Positions 16,187 to 26,693 of a stretch of DNA of 37,749 bases are shown one piece after another. The translations under genes and the position numbers were made by a program. This DNA is from Woeseiaceae bacterium. GTDB taxonomy: Bacteria > Pseudomonadota > Gammaproteobacteria > Steroidobacterales > Woeseiaceae. The stretch spans positions 1-37,749 of the forward strand of contig JABDOQ010000057.1 in NCBI GenBank assembly GCA_013043165.1, written 5' to 3'. The first letter of the stretch is position 1. Each line of letters starts with the position of its first letter. The notes beneath the pieces were generated by a model. The model ran no database searches and was not told where the DNA came from. It saw only the letters and a list, made by a program, of their open reading frames with translations.

Positions 16187-18133
16187 ATGGTCGAGCAAAT
16201 TTATCCGGTTACGGAAGCAGTTAAGAAACGGGCACTTATCGACGAGGCAGAATACGAGGCGATGTATGCGCGTTCCGTTGCAGACAATGAGAGTTTCTGG
16301 GCAGAACAGGCTCAAAGAGTCGATTGGATAAAGCCGTTTACCAAAGTAAAGGACGTATCGTTTGCCAAGGACGATTTGCACATTCGCTGGTACTACGATG
16401 GTTCTTTAAACGTTTGCTACAACTGTGTCGATCGCCACCTGGCGACCAAGGGCGATGATGTCGCCATACTTTGGGAAGGCGACGATCCTGGCCGTGATCT
16501 CAAGATTACCTACAATGATTTGCATGCGCGTGTTTGCAAGTTTGCGAATTCGCTCAAAGCGCTCGGCGCGAAAAAGGGCGATCGAGTAACGATTTACATG
16601 CCGATGATTCCAGAAGCGGCCGTAGCGATGCTGGCCTGTGCCCGCATCGGAGCCGTCCATTCGGTCGTCTTTGGCGGATTCTCGCCCGACGCCCTCGCAG
16701 GCCGCATTCACGACTGCAAATCGAACATCGTTATCACGGCTGACGAGGGTCTTCGCGGTGGCAAGCGTGTACCGCTCAAGGCCAATGTCGATGCCGCAGC
16801 TGTCGATCCGGACGTGACAACGCTCGAAAAAGTTCTCGTGGTCAGAAACACCGGGGCGGAAGTCGGCTGGGTCGAAGGTCGTGATGTATGGCTGCATGAC
16901 ATCGAGGCAACGGTTGAGGCCGATTGCCCCTGCGAGGAAATGGGCGCCGAGGACCCGCTTTTCATCCTCTATACCTCGGGCTCCACGGGCCAGCCCAAAG
17001 GCGTCCTGCACACCAGCGGCGGCTACCTCGTTTACGCGGCAATGACGCACGAATATGTGTTCGACTATCACCCGGGTGACATTTACTGGTGCACGGCTGA
17101 TGTCGGCTGGGTCACTGGCCACAGCTACATAGTCTACGGTCCGCTCGCCAACGGCGCCGTTACGCTGATGTTCGAAGGTGTGCCCAATTATCCGACCTCA
17201 TCGCGTTTCTGGGAGGTCTGCGACAAACACAAGGTCAACATCTGTTACACGGCACCGACTGCCATCCGTGCACTCATGCGGGAAGGGGACGATCCCGTCG
17301 CCAGGACCTCGCGCAAGAGCCTGCGTCTGCTCGGCTCGGTTGGTGAGCCGATCAATCCCGAAGCCTGGGACTGGTACTATCGCGTGGTTGGTGACTCACG
17401 GTGCCCGATCGTCGATACCTGGTGGCAGACGGAAACCGGCGGCATATTGATCAGCCCGCTGCCGGGCGCCACTGCGCTCAAACCCGGGTCTGCAACCAAG
17501 CCGCTGTTCGGAATCAAGCCAGCCATCGTCGATGGCGAGGGCAAGGAGCTTGAGGGCGCGGTCGAAGGCAACCTGATCATCACCGATAGCTGGCCGGGCC
17601 AGATGCGTTCGGTATACGGCGATCATCAGCGATTTGTCGATACCTACTTTGTGACGTTCGAAGGCAACTACTTCACCGGCGACGGCGTACGTCGCGATGA
17701 AGACGGCTACTACTGGATCACCGGCAGGGTCGACGATGTCCTGAACGTCTCGGGTCATCGCATGGGAACAGCAGAAGTTGAGAGCGCACTCGTTTCGCAC
17801 CCGAACGTGGCCGAAGCCGCGGTCGTTGGCTATCCGCACGACATCAAGGGGCAGGGGATTTATGCCTACGTTACTTTGATGGAGGGTATCGAAGCTACGG
17901 ACGAGCTGCGTGCAGAGCTGCAGAAATGGGTGCGCAAGGAAATAGGACCCATCGCGAAGCCCGACCTGATTCAGTGGGCCCCGGGTTTGCCGAAAACGCG
18001 TTCCGGAAAAATCATGCGGCGAATCCTCAGAAAGGTTGCCGCGGATGACTTTGGTAGCCTGGGAGACACGTCGACGCTGGCCGACCCGGCGGTTGTCGAT
18101 GACCTGATCGAGAACAGGCAAAATCGCGGCTAA
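16187..18133 (+). CDS. acs: Acetyl-CoA synthetase
   Basis: A 648-residue AMP-forming acetate (or propionate) CoA ligase. It has the ACAS N-terminal domain, the nucleotide loop [19 protein letters not shown] of the acyl pocket, [22 protein letters not shown] at the hinge, and the catalytic lysine in RSGKIMRR (K608), which is the site of regulatory acetylation in this family. Length and motifs are standard. AAGGT precedes the ATG by 7 bp. It is probably in an operon with the MaoC and CitE-like genes, so it may activate or recover short acyl groups made there. Its stop interlocks with that of the convergent tagH. Confidence 0.95.
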   Translation: MVEQIYPVTEAVKKRALIDEAEYEAMYARSVADNESFWAEQAQRVDWIKPFTKVKDVSFAKDDLHIRWYYDGSLNVCYNCVDRHLATKGDDVAILWEGDDPGRDLKITYNDLHARVCKFANSLKALGAKKGDRVTIYMPMIPEAAVAMLACARIGAVHSVVFGGFSPDALAGRIHDCKSNIVITADEGLRGGKRVPLKANVDAAAVDPDVTTLEKVLVVRNTGAEVGWVEGRDVWLHDIEATVEADCPCEEMGAEDPLFILYTSGSTGQPKGVLHTSGGYLVYAAMTHEYVFDYHPGDIYWCTADVGWVTGHSYIVYGPLANGAVTLMFEGVPNYPTSSRFWEVCDKHKVNICYTAPTAIRALMREGDDPVARTSRKSLRLLGSVGEPINPEAWDWYYRVVGDSRCPIVDTWWQTETGGILISPLPGATALKPGSATKPLFGIKPAIVDGEGKELEGAVEGNLIITDSWPGQMRSVYGDHQRFVDTYFVTFEGNYFTGDGVRRDEDGYYWITGRVDDVLNVSGHRMGTAEVESALVSHPNVAEAAVVGYPHDIKGQGIYAYVTLMEGIEATDELRAELQKWVRKEIGPIAKPDLIQWAPGLPKTRSGKIMRRILRKVAADDFGSLGDTSTLADPAVVDDLIENRQNRG

Positions 18134-19590
18134 TTCGGCCGTTTATGCCTCGCGCTGGCCCGTGGATCTATTTCTTCGGCCATGCTGTTGTCCAGCTCCT
18201 CGATAAAGCTCTGATCGATCGCGTCGGCGCCCGTTTCCGAGACGGCGTCGACGACCTTCTCTTCCTTGCGTGGCGCCTTGCGCGGGGTCGTCCGCGGGCC
18301 CAGCTTCTGGGTCACCATCAAATCAGCTTCGCCGGCGTCTGAACGGTCGCCAACGGGTTTCCTTACTTCCAGGCTCTCCCGGTCATGACGCTGGTACTCG
18401 GCTACCTGGCGCTCGTAGGCCCTGACAAATTCCTCGCCAAACATCTGCGGGAATCGGCCCCCGCCTTTCTCGGTCATGATCGGGTAGAGGTCGCGATATA
18501 GATCCCAGTACTTCGCCTTGTTCTTGAACGAAAACAGTTTCCCGCCAGTCAATGCGCGATCGAAACCGTCCTGAAGTTCATCTGGCTCGAAACGTTCGGA
18601 AAACTCGATGAACGCGCTGTTCATTGCATCGAGGAACGCATTTTGATGATTCAGAAGATCGTTGCAGACCTCGCGAACGGCGTCCTTGGCGCCAAGGTAG
18701 TCACCTTCGTCGCCCACCAGTAACTGCTTGATCAGATCGCTGCGGCTTTCCGAGAACTTCAGGGGATTATTGTGCTGCGGCAAAAGCGTAGTTTGATCGA
18801 GGCGGAATGTATTCTTGAGGTTCGCGCGAGCTGCCAGCAGCTTGATAATGCCATCGACGAATTCGCGCAGCACATTGCCGGCTTTGAGCATCAACTCTGG
18901 ACGATTAACCGACGGATGAAGTTCGGCGCGATTAATACCAAGACCATCCAGGAATGAATCGAACAGGTCTTCGGCCGACACGCTCAGGGGAGCTGCTTTC
19001 TCGCGTGCGGGCTTCGCGTCATTCGCCGCCTTCCCGGACTTGCGTTTCGACTTGCTCACGGCCTTGGACCCGGACTTGGGAATCGGCCGTGACGATGGCA
19101 TGTCAGCGGAATCGCCGAACAGCACGGACTGAAATTCGTCGTCGCCCGTTATCTCTTCCTCGTCGAGTAACTTGACGCCCGTCTTCGGCAAATCTTCGTC
19201 GACGAATTGTTCGACATGATCCGGTGCCACCGAAGGCTCGGCGTCGAGCGGCATCGCGAGGCTTTCACCGGAGTCGAGTGACACCGTGAATTCGAAGTCG
19301 CCCATGCGCAGTCGATCACCGTCGAACAGGCGCCGCGGATTGCCCCTGCCGATCGGTTCAACCTCGTCGTTGACGTAAACGCCGTTGCTGCTCGTATCCA
19401 GCAGGTAATACATGCCGGCTTTTTGATCAATTGTCGCGTGCCGACCGGAAATGTAGCGGTCGGGATCCGGCAATATCCAGTCGTTTTCCAATGAACGGCC
19501 AATTGTGCCGCCTTCCTCACGGAATTCGCGCTCGGCGTCATTACCGACTAAATCGCGGTGCTCACTGACAATCTTGAGTTGGAGTGCCAT
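18130..19590 (-). CDS. tagH: Type VI secretion-associated FHA protein TagH-like
   Basis: A 486-residue cytoplasmic protein. An N-terminal FHA domain (about 25-105) keeps the phosphothreonine-binding residues: GRS at 31-33, SGRH at 48-51 and SSNG at 67-70. A charged, Ser/Lys-rich linker (150-205) follows, then a helical domain (205-400) with [28 protein letters not shown] and [10 protein letters not shown] that matches the C-terminal part of T6SS TagH/Fha proteins. In T6SS this protein binds a kinase-phosphorylated partner and promotes assembly. No tss gene is adjacent; the neighbours are acs and a DUF1820 gene. The stop overlaps acs by 4 bp with no terminator between them. Confidence 0.8.
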   Translation of the reverse strand: MALQLKIVSEHRDLVGNDAEREFREEGGTIGRSLENDWILPDPDRYISGRHATIDQKAGMYYLLDTSSNGVYVNDEVEPIGRGNPRRLFDGDRLRMGDFEFTVSLDSGESLAMPLDAEPSVAPDHVEQFVDEDLPKTGVKLLDEEEITGDDEFQSVLFGDSADMPSSRPIPKSGSKAVSKSKRKSGKAANDAKPAREKAAPLSVSAEDLFDSFLDGLGINRAELHPSVNRPELMLKAGNVLREFVDGIIKLLAARANLKNTFRLDQTTLLPQHNNPLKFSESRSDLIKQLLVGDEGDYLGAKDAVREVCNDLLNHQNAFLDAMNSAFIEFSERFEPDELQDGFDRALTGGKLFSFKNKAKYWDLYRDLYPIMTEKGGGRFPQMFGEEFVRAYERQVAEYQRHDRESLEVRKPVGDRSDAGEADLMVTQKLGPRTTPRKAPRKEEKVVDAVSETGADAIDQSFIEELDNSMAEEIDPRASARHKRPN

Positions 19591-19687
19591 ACCTGCCCTC
19601 TTGAATTCCGGTCAATTGTGCAATGAATCAAAGGGATAGGCTGCTACGCAGTTCACATAATCGAGTCCGATATAACGCTCTAAAGCC

Positions 19688-19716
19688 TTGATTTCCGGTA
19701 AACTGGCCCATATCCG
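19688..19716 (+). promoter_or_regulatory. Possible sigma-70 promoter upstream of the DUF1820 gene
   Basis: TTGATT at 19688-19693 and TATCCG at 19711-19716 are separated by 17 bp and lie about 30 bp before the ATG at 19745. The -10 is a poor match, so this is a weak call. Confidence 0.3.
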
Positions 19717-19744
19717 GTTTTCTGAACGCATTTCGGCGCCGATT

Positions 19745-20077
19745 ATGAGCAGCAAGCAACTTTTCAAAGTCGTCTTCATGAGCCAGGGACAGGTATACGA
19801 GGTCTATGCCCGAAGCGTTGGTCATGGCGAACTGTTTGGTTTCGTTGAGGTCGAGGAGCTGGTTTTCGGGGAACGCACAACGCTGGTTGTCGATCCCTCC
19901 GAGGAGAAAATCAAGTCCGAGTTCGAGAGCGTGCGCCGCACCTACCTGCCTATGCATTCCATCATTCGCATCGACGAAGTTGACAAGCAGGGCGTCAGCA
20001 AAATAAGCAAACTCGAAGGCAGTAATGTGGCGCAGTTTCCGCTGCCCGTCTACACACCAGGCGACAGCAACAAGTAG
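19745..20077 (+). CDS. DUF1820 family protein
   Basis: A 110-residue small, probably cytoplasmic protein. The sequence MSSKQLFKVVFMSQGQVYEVYARSV.. and GFVEVEELVFGERTTLVVDPSEEKIKSEF followed by FESVRRTYLPMHSIIRIDEV match DUF1820, a gammaproteobacterial family of unknown function. I place the start at the ATG at 19745; an upstream in-frame start at 19688 would add a non-conserved leader. It is followed 98 bp later by purL and divergent from tagH. Confidence 0.85.
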   Translation: MSSKQLFKVVFMSQGQVYEVYARSVGHGELFGFVEVEELVFGERTTLVVDPSEEKIKSEFESVRRTYLPMHSIIRIDEVDKQGVSKISKLEGSNVAQFPLPVYTPGDSNK

Positions 20078-20175
20078 CTGGTCGATAAACGCGACTCATG
20101 GATATTATTGAGACCGCTTCTAGTATCATCCCCTGTTAATGCCTCCCACCCTCGAATAAGGTCCCACCTACCGAC

Positions 20176-23100
20176 ATGCTGGAACTGCCCGGACAGTCGG
20201 CCCTGTCCAATTTCCGTCTGGCTAAACTGACTCGTGTGCTGAAACGTGCCGACGGTCGATTGAAGTCGGTCGAAGCGCGATACGTCTACCTCGTGGACAC
20301 CAGCGCGGAGCTCGGCAAAAATGACCGTGCGCGACTCGATGCGCTGCTGTTGTCGGGCGACAAACCAGCCAGGTTCGGCAAAGGCGTTAAGACACTCTAT
20401 GTTGTGCCCCGGCCCGGTACGATTTCGCCCTGGTCGAGCAAGGCGACCGATATCGCCAAAGCTTGTGACATCGATGCCGTTGAGCGCATTGAGCGCGGTA
20501 TCTGTTACGGACTCAAATTCACGACGAAGATCGAGGCGGATGCCGTGCTGGCATTAAGCCACCTGTTGTTCGACCGAATGACAGAGACCGTTTTCGACAA
20601 GGTCGAACACGCACAGGCATTGTTTGAGGCGCATGAGCCGGCTCCCGTCATCAAGATCGCGCTCGCCGCCGAGGGCAGGCAGGCGCTGGTCGCAGCGAAT
20701 GCCGACCTCGGCCTTGCATTGTCCGACGACGAAATTGACTATCTCCTGCGCTGCTACGGTGAACTCGATCGCGATCCGACTGACGCCGAACTCATGATGT
20801 TTGCCCAGGCGAATTCAGAGCACTGCCGGCACAAGATCTTCAATGCGAGCTGGGTGATCGACGGCGAAAAGCAAGAGCAGCGCCTGTTCGGCATGATCAA
20901 GTCCACGACCGAGAAGACGCCCGACGGTGTTATATCGGCCTACAGCGACAATGCGGCCGTTATCGAAGGGTGGAGCGGTGCGCGCCTGATGCCCCGGCCG
21001 GCCGACCGAGAGTATGAGTTTGTCGACGAACCGATCCACATCCTAATGAAAGTGGAGACCCACAATCACCCGACGGCAATTGCTCCTTTCGCAGGCGCTG
21101 CGACGGGATCGGGTGGCGAAATCCGCGACGAAGGCGCCACGGGTCTCGGCGCGAAGCCGAAAGCCGGCCTGACCGGTTTTTCGGTATCGCACCTGCGTAT
21201 CCCCGGTTTTGCGCAACCGTGGGAAGACGACTTTCCGCACCCTGACCGAATGGCAACACCGCTGGAAATCATGATTGAAGGGCCGATTGGCGGGGCGGCG
21301 TTCAATAACGAGTTCGGTCGGCCCAACCTGGCCGGCTACTTCCGTACCTATGAGAGCCGCTTGCCGGGATTGCCGGACAACGAGATTCGCGGTTATCACA
21401 AACCCATCATGGTCGCCGGCGGAGTGGGCAATGTTCGTGCCGGGCATGCGAAGAAGATTGACGTACCGGTTGGTGCCAACGTGGTCGTGCTCGGCGGACC
21501 CGCGATGTTGATAGGCCTCGGCGGTGGTGCTGCCTCGTCGCTGGCGAGCGGCGCCTCGAGTCAGGACCTGGACTTCGCTTCGGTGCAGCGCGGCAATCCC
21601 GAAATGGAGCGGCGCGCGCAGGAGGTTATCGATCGCTGCTGGGAGATGGGCGATGAAAACCCGATACTGCTGATTCATGACGTTGGTGCGGGTGGTTTAT
21701 CGAACGCCGTACCCGAGGCCGTCGATCACAGCAAGCACGGTGCGCGGATCGAGCTGCGTGACGTGGACAATGCCGAGCCGGGCATGTCGCCGATGGGTAT
21801 CTGGTGCAACGAAGCCCAGGAGCGCTACATTTTGCTCGTTGGCGATGACCGCATCGATGCGTTCAAGGCGATGTGCGAGCGCGAGCGCTGCCCGGTCGCG
21901 GTGATCGGCAGGTTGACGGATGACGGCAACCTGGCCGTCAATGATCGTGATTTCGACAATCACGTCGTCGACATGCCGATGGACATGTTACTGGGCAATC
22001 CGCCGAAGATGGAGCGAACTGTCGAACGCGTCGTGTTACCCGACGACAGCCTGGACCTGTCGGGCATTGAGCTTCTCGACGCGGCCCTGCGTGTCCTGAG
22101 ATTTCCGGCCGTTGCGGACAAGTCTTTCCTTATTCATATTGGCGACCGCACGGTTGGCGGCCTCTCTGCGCGGGACCAGCTGGTCGGGCCATGGCAGGTA
22201 CCGGTTAGCGACGTCGCCATAACGGCATCCGGCTTCGACGGTACGACCGGTGAAGCCATGGCGATGGGCGAGCGTACTCCGCTGGCGGCGACCAATGCCC
22301 CGGCCTCCGGTCGCATAGCGGTGGCCGAGGCGCTGACAAACATTGCCGCTGCGCCGATTGAAGACATCAGCAAAGTTCGTCTGTCGGCCAACTGGATGGC
22401 CGCTGCGGGCCATCCCGGCGAAGATGCGAACCTGTTCGACACGGTCAAGGCCGTAGGGGACGAACTGTGCCGCGAAATCGGCGTTGCCATTCCGGTCGGC
22501 AAAGACTCGATGTCGATGCGCACTCGCTGGAACGATGATTCGGGCGAGCACCAGGTCGTGGCACCCGTCTCCCTGATTGTCTCGGCCTTCGCGCCCGTTA
22601 CAGACGTGACGCGTCACCTGACGCCGCAGCTTCGTCGCTGCGATGAGCCGAGCTACCTGTTGTTGTTCGACCTGGGGTCGGGCAAGAACCGTCTCGGTGC
22701 TTCCTGTCTTGCGCAGGCCTACCAGCGCAGCGGCGGCGCTACGCCCGACCTCGACGACCCGCAGATGCTAAAGCGATTTTTCGCAGCAATTCAGGAGCTT
22801 AATTCGCGCGGCATGCTGCTCGCATATCACGACCGAAGCGATGGCGGACTGTTCGCGAGCGTTGCAGAAATGATTTTTGCCGGTCGCCTGGGCGTTTCGC
22901 TGTCGCTCGGCGGCTCGCGCGTCGCGCTGCTCAAGGCGCTGTTCAGCGAAGAACCCGGCGCTGTCGTCCAGGTGGCCAAGAGCAAGCTGGCACAGGTGCA
23001 ACTGGTCATTGATCGCAATGGCATTTCGGCGACGGCGATCGGACGCGTCGAGGCCGAGCCCAGACTCACGGTGCGTAGCGACGACGAGGTCGTGCTCGAG

Positions 23101-24054
23101 CTGGATCGTGCATTCATGCAGCGAGAATGGTCGGAGATGAGTTATCGAATCCAGGCATTGCGGGACAATCCAGCAACGGCAAAGCAGGAATTTCAGCGCA
23201 TCCTCGACGACGATGACCCCGGTCTGAACGTGGCGTTGACATTCGACCCCAGTGACGACATTGCGCGCGCGTATCGCAGCAGCGCCAAACCTCGCGTAGC
23301 GATCCTGCGCGAACAAGGTGTCAACAGCCAAAGTGAAATGGCCGCGGCATTCATGCGCGCGGGCTTTGCAGCGGTCGATGTTCACATGAGCGACCTGTTG
23401 GGCGGTCGTGACACACTCGCCGGCTACCAGGGACTGGTTGCATGCGGTGGTTTTTCCTTCGGCGACGTACTCGGTGCCGGTGGCGGCTGGGCAAAATCAG
23501 TTCTGTATCACTCGCGCACCCGCGATCAGTTCGCCGCTTTTTTCGAGCGTGGCGACACGTTCGCACTCGGTGTATGCAACGGTTGCCAGATGATGTCTCA
23601 CCTGCGCGAACTGATTCCCGGTGCCGATAACTGGCCGCGATTCCTGCGCAACAAGTCCGAGCAGTTTGAAGCGCGCCTTAGTCTCGTCGAAGTGGTGGAG
23701 AGTCCATCGCTGTTCCTGCAGGGCATGGCAGGTTCGCGTTTGCCCATTGCGACATCGCATGGCGAGGGCCGGGCGACGTTCCTCGATGACGCGGCACGGT
23801 ACGCATCGTCGTTTACAGTCGCGATGCGCTATGTCGATAATTACGGCGAGGTCGCCGACAAGTACCCGGCGAATCCAAACGGCTCGCACGATGGCATCTG
23901 TGGTCTCAGTAACGACGACGGCCGGGTGACGATCATGATGCCGCACCCGGAGCGAGTGGCACTTACGCGCCAGAATTCCTGGCACCCCGATGCGTGGGGC
24001 GAGGACGGTCCGTGGATGCGCTTGTTTCGCAACGCTCGCGTTGCGACAGGCTAG
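20176..24054 (+). CDS. purL: Phosphoribosylformylglycinamidine synthase (single-chain)
   Basis: A 1292-residue cytoplasmic enzyme converting FGAR, ATP and glutamine to FGAM in de novo purine synthesis. It is the large proteobacterial form that fuses the synthetase with the glutaminase. The order is a PurS-like N-terminal region, the duplicated AIRS-like synthetase core ([52 protein letters not shown]), then a C-terminal class I glutaminase with [16 protein letters not shown] (Cys1134) and HPERV. A Shine-Dalgarno AAGG is rather far upstream (~15 bp). The 98-bp leader contains no recognisable PurR or riboswitch element. The stop CTAG is shared with the convergent gene. Confidence 0.97.
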   Translation: MLELPGQSALSNFRLAKLTRVLKRADGRLKSVEARYVYLVDTSAELGKNDRARLDALLLSGDKPARFGKGVKTLYVVPRPGTISPWSSKATDIAKACDIDAVERIERGICYGLKFTTKIEADAVLALSHLLFDRMTETVFDKVEHAQALFEAHEPAPVIKIALAAEGRQALVAANADLGLALSDDEIDYLLRCYGELDRDPTDAELMMFAQANSEHCRHKIFNASWVIDGEKQEQRLFGMIKSTTEKTPDGVISAYSDNAAVIEGWSGARLMPRPADREYEFVDEPIHILMKVETHNHPTAIAPFAGAATGSGGEIRDEGATGLGAKPKAGLTGFSVSHLRIPGFAQPWEDDFPHPDRMATPLEIMIEGPIGGAAFNNEFGRPNLAGYFRTYESRLPGLPDNEIRGYHKPIMVAGGVGNVRAGHAKKIDVPVGANVVVLGGPAMLIGLGGGAASSLASGASSQDLDFASVQRGNPEMERRAQEVIDRCWEMGDENPILLIHDVGAGGLSNAVPEAVDHSKHGARIELRDVDNAEPGMSPMGIWCNEAQERYILLVGDDRIDAFKAMCERERCPVAVIGRLTDDGNLAVNDRDFDNHVVDMPMDMLLGNPPKMERTVERVVLPDDSLDLSGIELLDAALRVLRFPAVADKSFLIHIGDRTVGGLSARDQLVGPWQVPVSDVAITASGFDGTTGEAMAMGERTPLAATNAPASGRIAVAEALTNIAAAPIEDISKVRLSANWMAAAGHPGEDANLFDTVKAVGDELCREIGVAIPVGKDSMSMRTRWNDDSGEHQVVAPVSLIVSAFAPVTDVTRHLTPQLRRCDEPSYLLLFDLGSGKNRLGASCLAQAYQRSGGATPDLDDPQMLKRFFAAIQELNSRGMLLAYHDRSDGGLFASVAEMIFAGRLGVSLSLGGSRVALLKALFSEEPGAVVQVAKSKLAQVQLVIDRNGISATAIGRVEAEPRLTVRSDDEVVLELDRAFMQREWSEMSYRIQALRDNPATAKQEFQRILDDDDPGLNVALTFDPSDDIARAYRSSAKPRVAILREQGVNSQSEMAAAFMRAGFAAVDVHMSDLLGGRDTLAGYQGLVACGGFSFGDVLGAGGGWAKSVLYHSRTRDQFAAFFERGDTFALGVCNGCQMMSHLRELIPGADNWPRFLRNKSEQFEARLSLVEVVESPSLFLQGMAGSRLPIATSHGEGRATFLDDAARYASSFTVAMRYVDNYGEVADKYPANPNGSHDGICGLSNDDGRVTIMMPHPERVALTRQNSWHPDAWGEDGPWMRLFRNARVATG

Positions 24055-24740
24055 GCCGACGCGAGGTTGTCGTTGTTCTCGGAGACGAAGAAACGGCGCA
24101 CTTTGATGGCCCGCGTCAGCTTGCCGTGGCGGACAAAACACTGGTAGAACATGTCTTTCAAAACCTCGAGCAAAATGCCCGCTTGTGCGCGATTTAGCAA
24201 CGGCAGGTCTTCATGCTGGCCGGATCCGAACAGCACTGCCTTTATCGGTGCGAATGACTCGTCATCGATTCCGGCGATATCCTGGGCAACCATGACTTCC
24301 TCGAACGCACGCAGCTTGCCGCCTTCACCAAGCGCGTCAAACGCACTGATCGAAGCTCGCCGGCACATCGAGGCAAAAGCGTTGAAATTATTGCCCGAAT
24401 AGCAGGCCAGCGCTTCACGAAAAAGCACTTCGGTGTGCTTCGGTAAATACGAAAAAGCGAAGCGTTCCTTGGGCCGCTCGAGCTCGATGAAATTACGATA
24501 AAGCTCGACGCGGTTGTCTTTGTATTCGCGCACCGCGAAACGCAGGAACACGGGTGCATCGCAAGCATCGCACTTGTAAACGAGGCCGACGTGTTTGGGC
24601 TTGTCACGCAGCAGCGAAGTCGCGTCCGGCACCGACTGCGGGCTCATGTGTGCATACATGCCGCAGTAGGGACATTCGAGTCCGATTCGTTCCTCGAGCT
24701 CGCTGTGGATCCCCTGACCCTTTTCGATAACTATTGCCAT
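24051..24740 (-). CDS. Zinc-ribbon protein with a DUF4145-like domain
   Basis: A 229-residue soluble protein. Two CxxC pairs (C23/C26 and C57/C60) form a likely zinc ribbon. The second part, [32 protein letters not shown], resembles DUF4145, a domain often found alone or fused to restriction and defence proteins, where it may bind nucleic acid or protein. The remainder ([29 protein letters not shown]) is helical and basic. Function is unknown; a stand-alone single gene near purL is not typical of a defence island. AGGA five bases before the ATG supports the start. Two palindromes lie in its upstream region. The terminator situation is unusual: the stop interlocks with purL. Confidence 0.7.
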   Translation of the reverse strand: MAIVIEKGQGIHSELEERIGLECPYCGMYAHMSPQSVPDATSLLRDKPKHVGLVYKCDACDAPVFLRFAVREYKDNRVELYRNFIELERPKERFAFSYLPKHTEVLFREALACYSGNNFNAFASMCRRASISAFDALGEGGKLRAFEEVMVAQDIAGIDDESFAPIKAVLFGSGQHEDLPLLNRAQAGILLEVLKDMFYQCFVRHGKLTRAIKVRRFFVSENNDNLASA

Positions 24741-24778
24741 TTGTTCCTGCTTCTTTTTTTAGTTGGATGGCAGAATCA

Positions 24779-24793
24779 GCTAAATGATTTAGC
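24779..24793. promoter_or_regulatory. 15-bp palindrome upstream of the zinc-ribbon gene
   Basis: GCTAAATGATTTAGC has perfect 7-bp arms around one base and lies 39-53 bp upstream of the ATG at 24740. It could be an operator, or a -10-like AT-rich element (TAAATCATT on the minus strand) of that gene's promoter. Confidence 0.4.
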
Positions 24794-24803
24794 CAATTCA
24801 GTA

Positions 24804-24821
24804 TGCACGATAGATCATGCA
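24804..24821. promoter_or_regulatory. 18-bp imperfect palindrome upstream of the zinc-ribbon gene
   Basis: TGCACGATAGATCATGCA has 8-bp arms with one mismatch. It lies 10 bp from the 15-bp palindrome, in the only gap (24741-24890) between ettA and the zinc-ribbon gene. A transcription factor site is likely but no factor is identified. Confidence 0.4.
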
Positions 24822-24890
24822 CCGCTATCCATGGTTAACATAATACTGAAATCCTTAAGTCTGCTTTCGCCGACAGAAACGCAGGCGGCA

Positions 24891-26564
24891 TCAGGCTTCC
24901 AGCCTCTTGTACTTGATCCGGTGCGGACTTGCGGCGTCTGCACCGAGCCTGCGTTTTCGGTCCGCTTCGTAGTCCGCATAGTTGCCTGAAAACCAGACGA
25001 CCTCGCTGTTTCCCTCAAACGCGAGAATGTGCGTCGCAATACGATCCAGGAACCAGCGATCATGCGAAATCACGACGGCTGAGCCCGGGAACTCCAGCAG
25101 CGCTTCTTCAAGTGCCCGCAGGGTTTCCACGTCGAGATCGTTGGTCGGCTCGTCGAGCAGCAGGAAATTGCCACCTGCACGCAGCGTCTTTGCCAGGTGC
25201 ACGCGATTGCGTTCGCCCCCTGACAGCAAACCGATCTTTTTTTGCTGATCCTGGCCGCGAAAATTGAAGCGCCCGACGTAGGCCCGCGAGGAAGTCTCGT
25301 AATTGCCCACGGTGATCAGGTCGAGGCCGTCGGAAATCTCTTCCCAGACCGTGTTGTCGTCGTTCAGGCTGTCTCGCGACTGATCGACGCTGGCGATCGC
25401 CACGGTGTCGCCCAGTCGAAGCGTGCCCGAGTCCGGTTTTTCCTCACCCGTGATCATGCGGAACATTGTCGTCTTGCCCGCGCCGTTCGGCCCGATGACG
25501 CCAACGATTCCGCCAGGCGGCAGCTGAAAGCTCAGGCCGTCGACCAGCAGCTTGTCGCCGAATCCTTTTTTGAGGTCTTTGACTTCCAGGACGACGTCGC
25601 CAAGCCGCGGCCCGGGCGGGATGTAGATCTCGTTGGTCTCGTTTCGCTTCTGGTAGCCGGGCGAGGATATTTCTTCAAATTGCCGCAAACGCGCTTTTGA
25701 CTTGGCCTGACGGCCTTTGGGATTGCTGCGCACCCACTCCAGCTCGTGCTGCATCGCTTTCCTGCGGGCCTTTTCAGAGGCTTCCTCATGCTGCAGCCGG
25801 GCTTCCTTTTGCTCGAGCCAGGACGAGTAGTTGCCTTCCCAGGGTATGCCATGACCGCGATCGAGTTCCAGGATCCAGCCTGCGACGTTGTCGAGGAAGT
25901 AGCGATCATGGGTTACGGCGATGACCGTGCTTGGATATTCGTCAAGGAAGCGTTCGAGCCAGGCGACGGATTCGGCATCGAGGTGATTGGTAGGCTCATC
26001 GAGCAGCAGCATGTCGGGCTGCGACAGCAGCAGGCGGCAGAGTGCCACGCGACGGCGTTCGCCGCCAGACAGTTTGCTGATGTCGGCGTCCCACGGCGGC
26101 AGACGCAGGGCATCGGCCGCGATTTCGAGTTTGCGGTCGAGTTCCCAGGCCCCCTGGGCGTCGATCGCATCCTGCAGCTTGCCCTGTTCCTCGAGCAACG
26201 CGTTCATCTCGTCATCTTCCATCGGCTCGGCAAACTGCATGCTGATGTCGTTGAAGCGATCAAGCAGTGCCTTGGTCTCGGCTACGCCTTCCTCGACGTT
26301 GCCGCGCACGTCCTTGTCAGGATCGAGCTCGGGCTCCTGCGGCAGGTAGCCGATATTGATGCCGGGCTGCGGGCGAGCCTCGCCGTCAATTTCGGTATCA
26401 AGGCCGGCCATGATTCGCAGGAGAGTTGATTTTCCGGAACCGTTCAAACCGAGCACGCCGATCTTGGCGCCCGGAAAAAAGCTCAGGGATATGTCGCGCA
26501 GGATGTGCCGTTTCGGCGCCACCACCTTGGCGACGCGGTTCATCGTGTAAATGTACTGTGCCAT
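24891..26564 (-). CDS. ettA: Energy-dependent translational throttle protein EttA
   Basis: A 557-residue ABC-F ATPase that binds the ribosomal E site and gates the first elongation step according to the ATP/ADP state. It has two ABC domains without membrane segments: Walker A GLNGSGKST (39-47) with signature LSGGERRRVALCRLLLSQPDMLLLDEPTNHLD, and GPNGAGKTT with LSGGERNRVHL and LLLDEPTNDLD. Between them is the charged arm/linker region (QKEARLQHEEASEKARRKAMQHELEWV). The N-terminus MAQYIYTMNRVAKVV is typical of EttA rather than other ABC-F proteins. It is divergent from the TolB-like/TPR gene. Confidence 0.95.
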   Translation of the reverse strand: MAQYIYTMNRVAKVVAPKRHILRDISLSFFPGAKIGVLGLNGSGKSTLLRIMAGLDTEIDGEARPQPGINIGYLPQEPELDPDKDVRGNVEEGVAETKALLDRFNDISMQFAEPMEDDEMNALLEEQGKLQDAIDAQGAWELDRKLEIAADALRLPPWDADISKLSGGERRRVALCRLLLSQPDMLLLDEPTNHLDAESVAWLERFLDEYPSTVIAVTHDRYFLDNVAGWILELDRGHGIPWEGNYSSWLEQKEARLQHEEASEKARRKAMQHELEWVRSNPKGRQAKSKARLRQFEEISSPGYQKRNETNEIYIPPGPRLGDVVLEVKDLKKGFGDKLLVDGLSFQLPPGGIVGVIGPNGAGKTTMFRMITGEEKPDSGTLRLGDTVAIASVDQSRDSLNDDNTVWEEISDGLDLITVGNYETSSRAYVGRFNFRGQDQQKKIGLLSGGERNRVHLAKTLRAGGNFLLLDEPTNDLDVETLRALEEALLEFPGSAVVISHDRWFLDRIATHILAFEGNSEVVWFSGNYADYEADRKRRLGADAASPHRIKYKRLEA

Positions 26565-26681
26565 GACCAGCCCGAATGCCTGGGATCGCGCATTATCAGG
26601 TATAGGCGGGAGGCATCGTCAAGCTTTTCAATCGAGCAAACAGTTTTGCGACGATTATCTGATTCGGCAGAACCGATCCCC

Positions 26682-26687
26682 TATAAT
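26682..26687 (+). promoter_or_regulatory. TATAAT -10 element giving a probable leaderless mRNA
   Basis: A perfect TATAAT ends 6 bp before the ATG at 26694. Transcription would begin about 6-7 bases after it, which puts the first transcribed base at or next to the start codon. No Shine-Dalgarno is seen between. A -35 hexamer at 17-bp spacing is not good (CTGATT). Confidence 0.5.
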
Positions 26688-26693
26688 GCAAAG

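Noticed and set aside
24051..24740. Zinc-ribbon/DUF4145-like gene as part of a defence system
   Set aside because: No nuclease, restriction, toxin or phage gene is adjacent; the neighbours are purL and ettA.
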